A stretch of 64,000 nt of DNA from NCBI GenBank assembly GCA_036825195.1, contig DAISYQ010000001.1, positions 182,382 to 246,381 of the forward strand, given 5' to 3'. The notes under the pieces were generated by a model. That model did not search any database, had not been told where the DNA came from, and saw only the letters and a program-made list of their open reading frames with translations. A program made the translations under genes and the position numbers. This document shows, piece by piece, positions 36,856-45,288 of this stretch. This stretch comes from UBA2210 sp036825195. GTDB lineage: Bacteria; Desulfobacterota; Syntrophia; Syntrophales; UBA2210. Position 1 is the first letter of the stretch; every line of letters starts with the position of its first letter.

Positions 36856-37638
36856 ATGGAATATAAGAATATTACCTATACGGTGGAAGAGGGTATAGCC
36901 ATCATTACCTTCAACAGGCCAAAGGCGCTCAATGCCATGAATTCCGAGACCATGCTGGAACTCAAAGATGCAATCACGGTATGCAAAGATGATGACAGCG
37001 TACGGGTCCTCATACTGACCGGATCAGGGGAAAAGTCCTTCGTGGCCGGTGCAGACATAGCACAGATGCAGGATATGGAGCCCCGCGAGGCACTTGCCTT
37101 CATGGAACTGGGACATGAAACACTGAGAATTCTCGAAACACTGCCAAAACCATCTATTGCAGCGGTCAACGGATTCGCGCTTGGTGGAGGAGCAGAAATC
37201 TCTATGGCCTGCGATGTTCGGTTTGTTGCCGAGAACGCGAAATTCGGTCAGCCGGAAATCATGATAGGTCTGATCCCCGGCTGGGGCGGTACCCAGAGAC
37301 TTTCCCGCCTGATTGGCATGGGACGCGCAAAAGAACTGGTATTGGGAGGAGGACAGATCGATGCCCAGAGAGCGTATGAAATCGGCCTGGCAAACCGGGT
37401 ATATCCGCTCGATCAGCTTCTGGAAGAAGCCAAGAAATTTGCGCGAAAACTGATCGGTATGCCTCCGTTCGGGATCAAGATGGCAAAACATGCCATGAAC
37501 TTTGGATATGATCTCTCACTCGACAATGCTAACAGACTCGAGGTTGAGTGCTGTGCCCAATGTTTCAGCACACAGGATCAAAAGGAAGGTATGAAGGCAT
37601 TTCTCGAAAAAAGAAAGCCGAACTACATCGGCAGGTAA
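36856..37638 (+). CDS. Enoyl-CoA hydratase
   Basis: Crotonase-fold hydratase, 260 residues, adding water to enoyl-CoA in beta-oxidation. CoA and oxyanion-hole segments are FVAGADIAQM and NGFALGGGAEISMACD; the catalytic glutamates lie in FGQPEIMIGLIPGWGG (Glu in QPEI) with the usual second acidic position replaced by glycine or nearby residues, so strict hydratase activity should be confirmed. ACAAGGAGAT precedes the ATG. Last gene of the operon; a hairpin terminator follows at 37730. Its 3' end has a decayed duplicate about 1.2 kb downstream. Confidence 0.88.
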   Translation: MEYKNITYTVEEGIAIITFNRPKALNAMNSETMLELKDAITVCKDDDSVRVLILTGSGEKSFVAGADIAQMQDMEPREALAFMELGHETLRILETLPKPSIAAVNGFALGGGAEISMACDVRFVAENAKFGQPEIMIGLIPGWGGTQRLSRLIGMGRAKELVLGGGQIDAQRAYEIGLANRVYPLDQLLEEAKKFARKLIGMPPFGIKMAKHAMNFGYDLSLDNANRLEVECCAQCFSTQDQKEGMKAFLEKRKPNYIGR

Positions 37639-37729
37639 GAATACCGCAGGCGGGTTTGCCAGTATTATCGTAGCGGTGATTTATACCACAAAGAATGATG
37701 TACGGATGCAGTTCTTTGATGAAACAGGT

Positions 37730-37771
37730 AAGAAGTCGGTATCTCGGCTTACATTCAGATACCGGCTTCTT
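37730..37771 (+). terminator. Hairpin at the end of the thiolase operon
   Basis: AAGAAGTCGGTATCT, a 12-base loop, AGATACCGGCTTCTT: a 15-base-pair stem with one G-T pair, 92 bases after the hydratase stop. The following sequence (TCTGACAACTTTT) is only moderately T-rich, so termination efficiency is uncertain. Confidence 0.5.
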
Positions 37772-37848
37772 TCTGACAACTTTTAACAACTCAGAAGTAC
37801 TGACATCCTGCGGGCATTCATACAAACTGATACCGGTGGATCAGCGTC

Positions 37849-37873
37849 GAAATGACATACGGCATGTCATTTC
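37849..37873. repeat. Perfect 10-5-10 inverted repeat
   Basis: GAAATGACAT, spacer ACGGC, ATGTCATTTC. A related half, AATGACATAC, recurs at about 37940 followed by CGTATGG. It lies in the gene-free stretch, far from any start codon, so it may be a structured RNA element, an operator of a lost gene or a repeat remnant. Confidence 0.5.
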
Positions 37874-38729
37874 AGCATACGACAGGTAACCCGTTGATTA
37901 TATGCATGAAAAAATATTACAATTCTGCGGATAGGCCATAATGACATACCGTATGGTTCCTCAGATTATATGGTTTTATACGAAGAATATCTTTAACATA
38001 TAAAGATTACATGATAATAAAGACATACAGTCCACAATTCACAAGCTGGCATCATTACTGCATGAGGCCCCTGACAGGAGTTGTGGTTTATTGTTAAGGT
38101 TCTTTTATAACAATACTATCGGTATTGCGTTTATTGAATCAGAACTCATATTCTTTCAGATGACGAGGGACAGGGTCGATACGGACTTGTACAGCTGTTC
38201 ATGCCCATTTGCTGTGCATATGGAGAGGACACGACCATTACAACGATCATATTCTAGAAAGGGGTAGCTGCGTCGATACATACGGTAAAACAGCTATATA
38301 CGGCAGCGTAACCAAGTTGTTAATTGTTATATCTTGGCGTTAAGCAATCTGAGATATACCCTTATCTGATCCTGATACTACCCTGAAGTGTCTTGTCTGG
38401 ATAAAGAGGATCACAATTCGGGTTCACTCTTTTTGTTGATGGTACCAAAGAAAGGAGTTTTTTCTCGTACAGCAGCCACGCTCACTTTGACCTGTTTTGC
38501 ACATCATGAGGAGTCATTTATCGACTTCGGTCTCTCCCTGCACAGGTGAAGCCTTTTCGAATACTTCGTTGTCTTTTACGAATCAGATGCATATATCGAT
38601 TCACCGTATTTCTATTGGATTTTTTAAAGAGCGACCAGGTAAACATGACGCTTTTTAAAAAGTTTTCGGAAATAAGGCTTTGTAGCAAATCCGATCTGTT
38701 GCCCGACAGGGTAGATTTTGCACGACTAT

Positions 38730-38843
38730 ATGGAATGGCACGGTCTTCGGTGCTGTTTCAGTCAGGAGCCTTGTTTTAAGCAGGACCAAAAGGAAGGGAT
38801 TGAGGCATTTCTCGATACGAGAAAGCCATTCACTATATCGTAG
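38730..38843 (+). pseudogene. Decayed copy of the enoyl-CoA hydratase C-terminus
   Basis: In frame, this stretch reads RCCFSQEPCFKQDQKEG followed by IEAFLDTRKPFTIS and a TAG stop. The hydratase at 36856-37638 ends with a very similar order: ECCAQCFSTQDQKEG, then MKAFLEKRKPNYIGR. The DNA from CAGGAC at 38781 aligns with CAGGAT at 37573 almost codon for codon. Upstream of 38730 the similarity fades. It shows that a second hydratase gene or a tandem duplication once lay here and was deleted down to its tail. Confidence 0.75.
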
Positions 38844-38848
38844 GTACA

Positions 38849-38879
38849 GATCCGATCAAACGGATCCACCGGTTCCGGT
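38849..38879. promoter_or_regulatory. Paired inverted repeats before the acyl-CoA dehydrogenase
   Basis: GATCCG-ATCAAA-CGGATC (38849-38866) is followed two bases later by ACCGG-TT-CCGGT (38868-38879), then TATAGAAT, which could be a -10 element. They lie 31 to 61 bases before the start of the dehydrogenase. Operator function is inference. Confidence 0.4.
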
Positions 38880-38909
38880 ATAGAATATCTTTTTTAGAAG
38901 GAGAAGGTT

Positions 38910-40058
38910 ATGAATTTAGCACTTACAGAAGAACAACAGATGGTAAAGGACATGGTTGCACGGTTTGTCAATGAAGAGATCAAACCGAAAGCGGAAGAAT
39001 TTGATCGTACTCACAAACATCCCAACGAAGTAATCCGACAGCTCGGAGAGATGGGTCTTATGGGCGTATCGGTTCCGACGGAATACGGCGGAGCGGGTAT
39101 GGACAACGTGACATATGCCATTGCCCTTATGGAAATTTCGAGAGGCTGCGCGAGCTGCGGAGTTATAACATCGGTAAATAATTCTCTCTATGGACATCCC
39201 GTCAAGACATTCGGTACCGATGAACAGAAGAAAAAATTCCTGGCACCGGTTGCCGGTGGAGAAGTCGAAGGATGCTACGCCCTGACGGAAGCGGATGCGG
39301 GTTGTGATGCTGCTTCTCTTCGATGTAAAGCGGAACTGAAGGGAGATAAATACATCGTCAACGGTGTCAAGAAGTTTATCACCAACGGTAACGTGGCACG
39401 GTACTGTGTCCTGGCGGCAACCGAAGATGTATCAAAGGGCTACAAGGGTATTTTGAATCTGATCGTAGACCTCGAAAATACCCCGGGCTTTTCCGTCGGT
39501 ACCATTGAGGACAAGATGGGCATACTCGCCTCCGGAACGGCGGAGCTGGTTTTTGAAGACGCGGAAGTGCCCGTCGAGAATCTCCTCGGTAAACCGGGAG
39601 AGGGATTTCACCAGATGATGGAAGGTCTCAACGCCGGCAGGATAGGCATCGGATGCCAGGCATGCGGCATCGGCAGGGCAGTCCTTGAGGATTCACTGGA
39701 ATATGCAAAGGAACGGGTGCAGTTCGGTAAACCCATCACCTCATTCCAGGCGATTCAGTGGAAACTGGCTGATATGGCCACCGAGCTGGACGCAGCGGAG
39801 ATGCTGCTTCTCAAAGCCGCTTGGCTGGAAGATAACGGGTATAACTTTGAAAAGGAATCGGCAATGGCAAAGATGTACGCCTCCGACGTGGCCATGAGAG
39901 CCGCCGTAGAGGGCGTTCAGATATTCGGAGGCTATGGATACTGTAAAGATTATCCTGCCGAACGACATATGCGCGACGCAAAGATATGCCAGATATACGA
40001 AGGAACCAATGAAGTCCAGAGAATGGTCATTGCCCGGAAACTGTTAGGGGCAAGATAG
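38910..40058 (+). CDS. Short-chain-type acyl-CoA dehydrogenase
   Basis: FAD-dependent acyl-CoA dehydrogenase, 382 residues, introducing the first double bond in beta-oxidation and passing electrons to ETF. Classical features are intact: CYALTEADAGCDA, FITNGNVARYCVL, GLNAGRIGIGCQACGIG, FGGYGYCKDYPAERHMRDAKI and catalytic Glu364 in IYEGTNEVQR. This differs from the ACAD10/11-type enzyme at 780-1988, where the base is Asp. AAGGAGAAGG precedes the ATG. Transcribed alone, with a terminator at 40073-40109. Its electron acceptor is probably the EtfAB at 47583-49343. Confidence 0.95.
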   Translation: MNLALTEEQQMVKDMVARFVNEEIKPKAEEFDRTHKHPNEVIRQLGEMGLMGVSVPTEYGGAGMDNVTYAIALMEISRGCASCGVITSVNNSLYGHPVKTFGTDEQKKKFLAPVAGGEVEGCYALTEADAGCDAASLRCKAELKGDKYIVNGVKKFITNGNVARYCVLAATEDVSKGYKGILNLIVDLENTPGFSVGTIEDKMGILASGTAELVFEDAEVPVENLLGKPGEGFHQMMEGLNAGRIGIGCQACGIGRAVLEDSLEYAKERVQFGKPITSFQAIQWKLADMATELDAAEMLLLKAAWLEDNGYNFEKESAMAKMYASDVAMRAAVEGVQIFGGYGYCKDYPAERHMRDAKICQIYEGTNEVQRMVIARKLLGAR

Positions 40059-40072
40059 TATGTACCTGATTG

Positions 40073-40109
40073 AGGATTGAGAGGCTGATGAATTGAGCCT
40101 CTCAATCCT
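40073..40109 (+). terminator. Intrinsic terminator after the acyl-CoA dehydrogenase
   Basis: AGGATTGAGAGGCT, a nine-base loop, AGCCTCTCAATCCT: a perfect 14-base-pair stem followed by TTAATTT, 15 bases after the stop codon. Confidence 0.8.
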
Positions 40110-40155
40110 TTAATTTCTGTGAGTTCCCCAACCGATCATTATCTAACAAGGTACC

Positions 40156-41850
40156 ATGAACCTTACACTCACCAGACTACCCCATTATGAAGGGGTACAG
40201 GGGCCTCTGCTCCTGATTATCTTGGATGGTATGGGCCTGTATCGCGGGAGAGATAGGGGATACCCCGGCAATGCCATTGAACTTGCTGCCCCGCCACACC
40301 TGTGTCGCCTCTTGAAAAATGAAAAGATATCGACCCGTCTCAAGGCACATGGAACGGCGGTCGGGATGCCTTCCGACACAGACCAGGGAAACAGCGAAGT
40401 AGGGCATAACGCCATGGGAGCGGGCCGAGTATTCGCCCAAGGGGCAAAACTGGTTGATGATGCCATTGAAAGCGGCAGCCTCTTTGAAGGAAAGACATGG
40501 AAGAGGATTATTGCCAATTCACTGGCAGCAAAGACACCTATCCACTTCATAGGTCTCATATCGGATGGAAACGTCCATAGTAACATATCCCAGCTCATCT
40601 CTCTCATAGGGCAATGCGACCGGGAAGGGATCGAGGAGGTATATGTCCATGGCCTCTTGGATGGACGGGATGTCCCCCCCATCAGCGCCCTTCGTTATTT
40701 TGGTGAACTGGAAGACTACCTGTGGTCACTGTGCTCCCGTGCCAAGAAAATGGGCAAAAAACGCCTCTATTGTGTGGCATCGGGAGGGGGTAGAATGGTG
40801 ACTACCATGGACCGTTATGAGGCGGACTGGTCCATCGTTGAAAGAGGATATCATGCCCATGTTCTGGGTATGGGACCGAAATTTCCCAATTGTTTTACAG
40901 CCATCAGATCTCTACGTGACAAAGAAGGTGCTGACGACCAATACCTTTCTCACTGGGTCATTCACAAACCCGGCAGCGCGGATACACCCCTTGCACAGAT
41001 CAGAGATGGTCATGGTGTGGTTTTGTTCAACTTCCGGGGAGACCGGGCGCTCGAGATCAGCCGCGCCTTTGTTGAAGATGACTTTACAGGGTTCAAACGT
41101 ATATACCGGCCCGAGGTCATATACGCAGGGATCCTCGAGTATGATGCGGACACGCGGATGCCGCCTGAATACCTCGTCGCCCCCCCTGCCATTGACCGTA
41201 CTCTGTCTGAATATCTGTCGAAAAACGGCGTTTCGCAATACGCCATAAGCGAGACCCAGAAGTTCGGCCATGTCACCTATTTCTGGAACGGAAACAATTC
41301 CGCCAAATTTAACGAGAAGCTTGAGGAGTGGGTGAACATCGAATCCGACCGCGTGCCCTTTGATCAGGCGCCGGAGATGAAGGCAGAGGCCATCGCATCT
41401 GAGACAATATCGGCTCTGCAATCCGGTAGATACAAATTTCTCCGTTTGAATTTTCCAAACGGGGATATGGTGGCACATACAGGATCGATGTCGGCGGCGG
41501 TGAAGGCGGTCAATGCCGTTGACCGGGCCTTAGGCAGGCTGATCGAAGCGGTGGACAGGCTCGGTGGCACGGTTGTAATAACCGCCGATCACGGAAACTG
41601 CGAGCAGATGATAGCCGTGGACGAAAAGACGGGAAGGGCGATCATGGGACCGGGCGGGGAGTACAAACCGCAAACGAGTCACACACTCAATCCGGTACCG
41701 TTCATTGTCCATGGACCCGATACCGACCGTTACGAACTTTCCAGTATTCTAGATCCGGGCCTCGGTAATATAGCCGCCACTATCCTGTTGCTCCTCGGAT
41801 ACGAAAAACCGGACGATTACCTCGAATCTATCATAACATTGAAAGATTGA
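40156..41850 (+). CDS. gpmI: Cofactor-independent phosphoglycerate mutase, long form
   Basis: Interconverts 3- and 2-phosphoglycerate using a Mn-dependent alkaline-phosphatase-type core; 564 residues. Metal-binding LLIILDGMG at the start, nucleophile Ser80 in DQGNSEVGHNAMGAGR, and the second metal site TADHGNCEQM near 475. The sequence around the serine and the following FAQGAKLVDDAIESG resemble the roughly 550-residue plant and trypanosomatid type more than the 510-residue type of most bacteria. A weak ribosome site (AAGG) precedes the ATG. Monocistronic. Confidence 0.92.
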   Translation: MNLTLTRLPHYEGVQGPLLLIILDGMGLYRGRDRGYPGNAIELAAPPHLCRLLKNEKISTRLKAHGTAVGMPSDTDQGNSEVGHNAMGAGRVFAQGAKLVDDAIESGSLFEGKTWKRIIANSLAAKTPIHFIGLISDGNVHSNISQLISLIGQCDREGIEEVYVHGLLDGRDVPPISALRYFGELEDYLWSLCSRAKKMGKKRLYCVASGGGRMVTTMDRYEADWSIVERGYHAHVLGMGPKFPNCFTAIRSLRDKEGADDQYLSHWVIHKPGSADTPLAQIRDGHGVVLFNFRGDRALEISRAFVEDDFTGFKRIYRPEVIYAGILEYDADTRMPPEYLVAPPAIDRTLSEYLSKNGVSQYAISETQKFGHVTYFWNGNNSAKFNEKLEEWVNIESDRVPFDQAPEMKAEAIASETISALQSGRYKFLRLNFPNGDMVAHTGSMSAAVKAVNAVDRALGRLIEAVDRLGGTVVITADHGNCEQMIAVDEKTGRAIMGPGGEYKPQTSHTLNPVPFIVHGPDTDRYELSSILDPGLGNIAATILLLLGYEKPDDYLESIITLKD

Positions 41851-41944
41851 AAGGTGGGGAGAGGAACGATCCTTCTCTCTTCATTACACCGCGTACCAGA
41901 AGGTTTCTGAACCAGCCATACTGGAACCTTACATCCCGGATTTC

Positions 41945-42412
41945 TTAGTATATCCCAGCCTCGATACCGCCGGCAATCGTCTGTCCCAGTTCCCTGCACT
42001 GAGCAAGGATCTCGCCGGTAACTCCTCCCGTCGAATTCCGCGCAATAACGGGATTGTATACCTTCTTGAACTGATACCCGAGGGCGATGCGTTCTATGCT
42101 GTTCAGGGCCCCCGTTCCGTCGTTTCCCGCACTGATAAATACAACAAAGGGTTTTCTGAAAACCTTGCCTTCCACCGGATAAAAGGTGCGGTCAAAAAAA
42201 TCCTTGAGGGCACCCGACATGTAGCCGAAGTTTTCCGGGGTTCCGATCGCAATCCCGTCGCAGTCGAGAAGATCTTCAAGAGATGTGTCGAGCGCCTTTT
42301 TCAGAATCACCTCCGTGTTTTCGATACTCGACACCCCCTGAGCGACCGCTTCGGCCATCTTTTCGGTGTTCCCTGTCTGTGAATGATACACTACCAAAAT
42401 CTTGATCATCAT
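41945..42412 (-). CDS. Flavodoxin-family protein
   Basis: FMN-binding electron carrier or NAD(P)H-dependent reductase of about 155 residues. The FMN phosphate loop is HSQTGNTEKM, followed by GTPENFGYMSGALKDFFDRT, typical of WrbA/flavodoxin-like proteins. I start at the ATG at 42412, overlapping the hydrolase stop by one base; a GTG one codon earlier and an ATG one codon later are alternatives. GGAG lies upstream. Co-transcribed with the alpha/beta hydrolase; its redox partner is not evident. Confidence 0.85.
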   Translation of the reverse strand: MMIKILVVYHSQTGNTEKMAEAVAQGVSSIENTEVILKKALDTSLEDLLDCDGIAIGTPENFGYMSGALKDFFDRTFYPVEGKVFRKPFVVFISAGNDGTGALNSIERIALGYQFKKVYNPVIARNSTGGVTGEILAQCRELGQTIAGGIEAGIY

Positions 42413-43185
42413 CACTCCAGTGAATCGACAAATTCACGCAAGGCTCCATTACAGGCAGCCGGTTCCTCCATCATGACAAAGTGACCCGCGTCCTTTATCA
42501 GCACCATCCGAGCCCCTGGGATATGTTCCTCCAGGTACCGGGAATATTTGGGAGGCATCATCTTATCGTCTTCTCCGCAGATAAGAAGGGTTGGTGGTGT
42601 AATTCCTCCCAGTCGTTCCGATATATCAAACCGGCTGCAGGCGAGAAAATTACCGTATGCGACCTCTTTGTTCACCCGTTCAAAATTCCCGATCAGAACG
42701 TCCTTTAACCGTTCGCGGTGTTTCTTCGAAACGGCAAAAACGGGGATGGAATTGATGATCATCGAAGGGTCGGTGCGCAAGCCGTCCAAAACCAGCGGAT
42801 TTACCGGCATGGTTGCTCCACCTCCGATCGCAACGATCCCGGATACTATGGTACCGTATTGTATCGCCGATTCGAGAGCTATCGCGGCTCCGAGTGAGTG
42901 ACCTACCAGAACCGGTCTGTAAAGGCCGAGCTTCTCTATCACCTTTTTGATCCACCGGGCATATTCGGAAACCTCTTGCTCACCGTGCCCGCCTGATTCA
43001 CCGCTCCCGGGGAGATCCACCGCGATCGTCGTATACTGATCATCCAGTACGCCGTACTGTTCCTGCCAATTGGTATGGTTTCCCGCGGCACCATGGATGA
43101 AAAGCAGCGTTTTTCTCTTGTCTTCCATGCCTCTCTCGTTCATCCGAAAGGCAATCCGTACGCCATCGATATCCAGCCTATTCAT
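42412..43185 (-). CDS. Alpha/beta hydrolase
   Basis: Serine hydrolase of 257 residues. Oxyanion HGAAGNHTNW, nucleophile elbow GHSLGAA (Ser97), acid in LLICGEDDKMMPP and catalytic His235 in KDAGHFVMMEEP make a complete triad. No signal peptide. Possible roles include an esterase, thioesterase or C-C bond hydrolase. It lies between an acyl-CoA ligase upstream and a flavodoxin downstream on the same strand, which suggests lipid or acid metabolism but does not fix the substrate. Confidence 0.85.
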   Translation of the reverse strand: MNRLDIDGVRIAFRMNERGMEDKRKTLLFIHGAAGNHTNWQEQYGVLDDQYTTIAVDLPGSGESGGHGEQEVSEYARWIKKVIEKLGLYRPVLVGHSLGAAIALESAIQYGTIVSGIVAIGGGATMPVNPLVLDGLRTDPSMIINSIPVFAVSKKHRERLKDVLIGNFERVNKEVAYGNFLACSRFDISERLGGITPPTLLICGEDDKMMPPKYSRYLEEHIPGARMVLIKDAGHFVMMEEPAACNGALREFVDSLE

Positions 43186-43215
43186 ACCAAACCCTCACTT
43201 TTACTCTATACGCTA

Positions 43216-43241
43216 CGGGCGGGGAGATCCCTCCCCGCCCG
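43216..43241. repeat. GC-rich hairpin between acyl-CoA ligase and hydrolase
   Basis: CGGGCGGGGAG, loop ATCC, CTCCCCGCCCG: a perfect 11-base-pair stem of almost only G-C pairs, in the 82-base gap between the two minus-strand genes. No T-run follows on the minus strand, so it is more likely an mRNA-stabilising or pausing structure than a terminator. Confidence 0.55.
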
Positions 43242-43267
43242 CATGGTACCATACATAGGGTTCTTCC

Positions 43268-44965
43268 TTACCGTTTCCTTTTTTCCAGTTCCTCTTTTCT
43301 CAAATCCTTCCGGAGGATTTTACCGATATTGGTTTTGGGAAGCTCCTTTCGGAATTCCACCTCTGTTGGAAGCTTATAGGTTGCCAGCCTTCCCTTGCAA
43401 AATTCTATCATCTCTTCCTCTGTTGCGGTTTCTCCTTCCTTCAGCACCACAAAGACCTTGACATTTTCCCCCCGTTTCGGATCGGGTACCCCTATGGCGC
43501 AGGCCTCCTGAACCTTCGGATTCTCATAGAAGACTTCGTCGATGTCGCGGGGATAGACATTGTATCCCCCCGATATGATCATATCCTTCTTGCGGTCAAC
43601 GATGTAGAAATATCCGTCATCATCCATCGTCGCAATGTCTCCCGTATAAACCCAACCGTCTCTCAGGGTATTCGCTGTCTCATTAGGCATACCCTTGTAG
43701 CCCTTCATGGTCTGCGGTCCCTTGATGATCAGTTCTCCCGCTTCACCGACCGGCATGTCTGTCTCTCCGTCATCCAGATCAACGATCCTGGCAAGCGTAT
43801 CTGAGATGGGCACACCGATGCTGCCGACCTTACGCTCTCCTCCAGCAAAGGGATTTACATGGGTAACGGGCGTTGTCTCCGTCATGCCGAATCCTTCAAT
43901 AATGATCGACCCCGTAACCTTCTCAAAATCATGGATAACCTCGACCGGAAGAGGAGCACTCCCGGAGAAACAACCCTTAATGCAGCTCATATCGGTTTTC
44001 TTGATGTTTGGGTGATTTAACATCCCGATATACATGGTTGGCACCAATGGCGCAAAGGTCGGTTTAAATTTTCCGATCGTTTCAAGGAGTGGTTCGGACT
44101 GAGGTTTCGGTACCAGGATATCGGTCCACCCCATACAAACAGAAAGATTCATGGCCGTGGACAGACCGAAGACATGGAAAAAGGGGAGTGCCCCCAGCAT
44201 CCTTTCCTTACCGCGTTTGAATGTCGGAATCCACGCGGCTATCTGCTGCACCTGTTTACTCAGGTTTGCGTGGGTGAGCATGACACCCTTTGAAACGCCT
44301 GTCGTTCCACCAGTATACTGGTACATGGCTACGTCTTCAAAATCAATCGTTACCGAAGTCGGCTCAGGCCCATATTGTGCGATACACTCCTTCCATTTAT
44401 AAACGTCTTGTGCGGGCTTGACATCCGCTGCCAGCTTCTGTTTCTTTGCCACAAGGGGAAACAGGATGTTCTTGGGAAAGGGAAGGTAATCACCAATAGA
44501 GGTATAGACAATCTGTTTAATCTGCGTCTTCGGCCGAAGGTCGATCATCCGATTGCCAAGAAGATCAAGCGTTATGAGCACCTTTGTACCGGAATCGGTA
44601 AATTGATGTTCAAGTTCCACATCCGAATAGAGGGGATTATTCATGACCGCTATGCCCCCAACTTGCAGGATGGCGTAATAGGCAGCGACACAGGGGATCA
44701 GGTTGGGGAGGAGTATTCCAACGGCATCCCCCTTGGTAACACCGAAGGCGGTAAGGCAGGTAGCAAAACGATCAACCATCTCCTTGAGGCCTGCATAGGT
44801 TACCTTGTATCCTTGAAATATCAGTGCATCCAATCCGGGAAAATCGCGGGCTGCCCGGTCAAGGAAATCCGGTATGCATACATCTTCATAATCAACAAAT
44901 TCCGGGACACCTTTTTCATACGATGTAAGCCAAGGTTTGTCCTCATATCTGATTGCATGTGCCAT
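43268..44965 (-). CDS. Long-chain acyl-CoA ligase (FadD-like)
   Basis: AMP-forming acyl-CoA synthetase, 565 residues from the ATG at 44965, which has AAGGAGGG upstream; the frame is open 26 codons further. ATP loop YTGGTTGVSKG, EGFGMTETTPVTHVNP, YTGDIATMDDDGYFYIVDRKKDMI and the C-terminal LPKTNIGKILRKDL with its catalytic lysine are all intact, so unlike the gene at 32927 this one should be active. Long-chain specificity is by overall likeness. A palindrome overlaps its predicted promoter. Confidence 0.9.
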   Translation of the reverse strand: MAHAIRYEDKPWLTSYEKGVPEFVDYEDVCIPDFLDRAARDFPGLDALIFQGYKVTYAGLKEMVDRFATCLTAFGVTKGDAVGILLPNLIPCVAAYYAILQVGGIAVMNNPLYSDVELEHQFTDSGTKVLITLDLLGNRMIDLRPKTQIKQIVYTSIGDYLPFPKNILFPLVAKKQKLAADVKPAQDVYKWKECIAQYGPEPTSVTIDFEDVAMYQYTGGTTGVSKGVMLTHANLSKQVQQIAAWIPTFKRGKERMLGALPFFHVFGLSTAMNLSVCMGWTDILVPKPQSEPLLETIGKFKPTFAPLVPTMYIGMLNHPNIKKTDMSCIKGCFSGSAPLPVEVIHDFEKVTGSIIIEGFGMTETTPVTHVNPFAGGERKVGSIGVPISDTLARIVDLDDGETDMPVGEAGELIIKGPQTMKGYKGMPNETANTLRDGWVYTGDIATMDDDGYFYIVDRKKDMIISGGYNVYPRDIDEVFYENPKVQEACAIGVPDPKRGENVKVFVVLKEGETATEEEMIEFCKGRLATYKLPTEVEFRKELPKTNIGKILRKDLRKEELEKRKR

Positions 44966-45003
44966 AAGTTTCCGCCCTCCTTTGGTTAGAGTAAAAATAT
45001 AAA

Positions 45004-45049
45004 AACATACTTCCGTTATGTCAGTACGCAACAGGTCGCACAACCTGTT
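45004..45049 (-). promoter_or_regulatory. Promoter and 7-6-7 palindrome upstream of the acyl-CoA ligase
   Basis: AACAGGT-CGCACA-ACCTGTT (45030-45049) is a perfect inverted repeat. On the minus strand it overlaps the start of TTGCGT (45031-45026), which is 16 bases from TATGTT (45009-45004), a plausible promoter. A bound protein would cover the -35 element. Confidence 0.45.
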
Positions 45050-45230
45050 ACCTACTCTGTCCCCCCCTTGTGATTCCTATCTATGCCCTTAATATACTTT
45101 TCCGGAAATTGCCATAAAAACCTTTTGGTCGCACCCCAGTGTCTGCACGGGATCGGACAGAACCATCCTTCCGGACGACACCGTATCGTCCTCCCTACCC
45201 AGCGGTCACAACCATTGCAACGTCCCATGA

Positions 45231-45265
45231 AAAAGGGCCCGCGATTTCAAGATCGGGGCCCTTTT
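45231..45265 (-). terminator. Intrinsic terminator after the Fe-S oxidoreductase
   Basis: AAAAGGGCCC(G)CGAT, loop TTCAAG, ATCGGGGCCCTTTT, followed on the minus strand by another T. It starts 24 bases past the oxidoreductase stop codon. Confidence 0.8.
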
Positions 45266-45288
45266 CACATAATGGTAACAAGTATTGT

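Larger units (their letters stand above)
37639..38909. other. 1.27-kb gene-free stretch in the beta-oxidation region
   Basis: The longest non-coding stretch in the window. It contains a terminator-like hairpin (37730-37771), a perfect 25-base inverted repeat (37849-37873), a decayed copy of the hydratase 3' end (38730-38843) and small inverted repeats just before the acyl-CoA dehydrogenase (38849-38879). Short open frames such as 38546-38779 show no recognisable motif. The rest, about 37900-38700, has no gene or RNA family I can recognise; it may be an eroded gene copy. Confidence 0.6.
44966..45288. other. Intergenic region between Fe-S oxidoreductase and acyl-CoA ligase
   Basis: About 320 bases without a gene. 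It holds the ligase promoter and palindrome at 45004-45049 and the terminator of the upstream Fe-S oxidoreductase at 45231-45265. Nothing else was recognised between 45060 and 45225. Confidence 0.6.
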
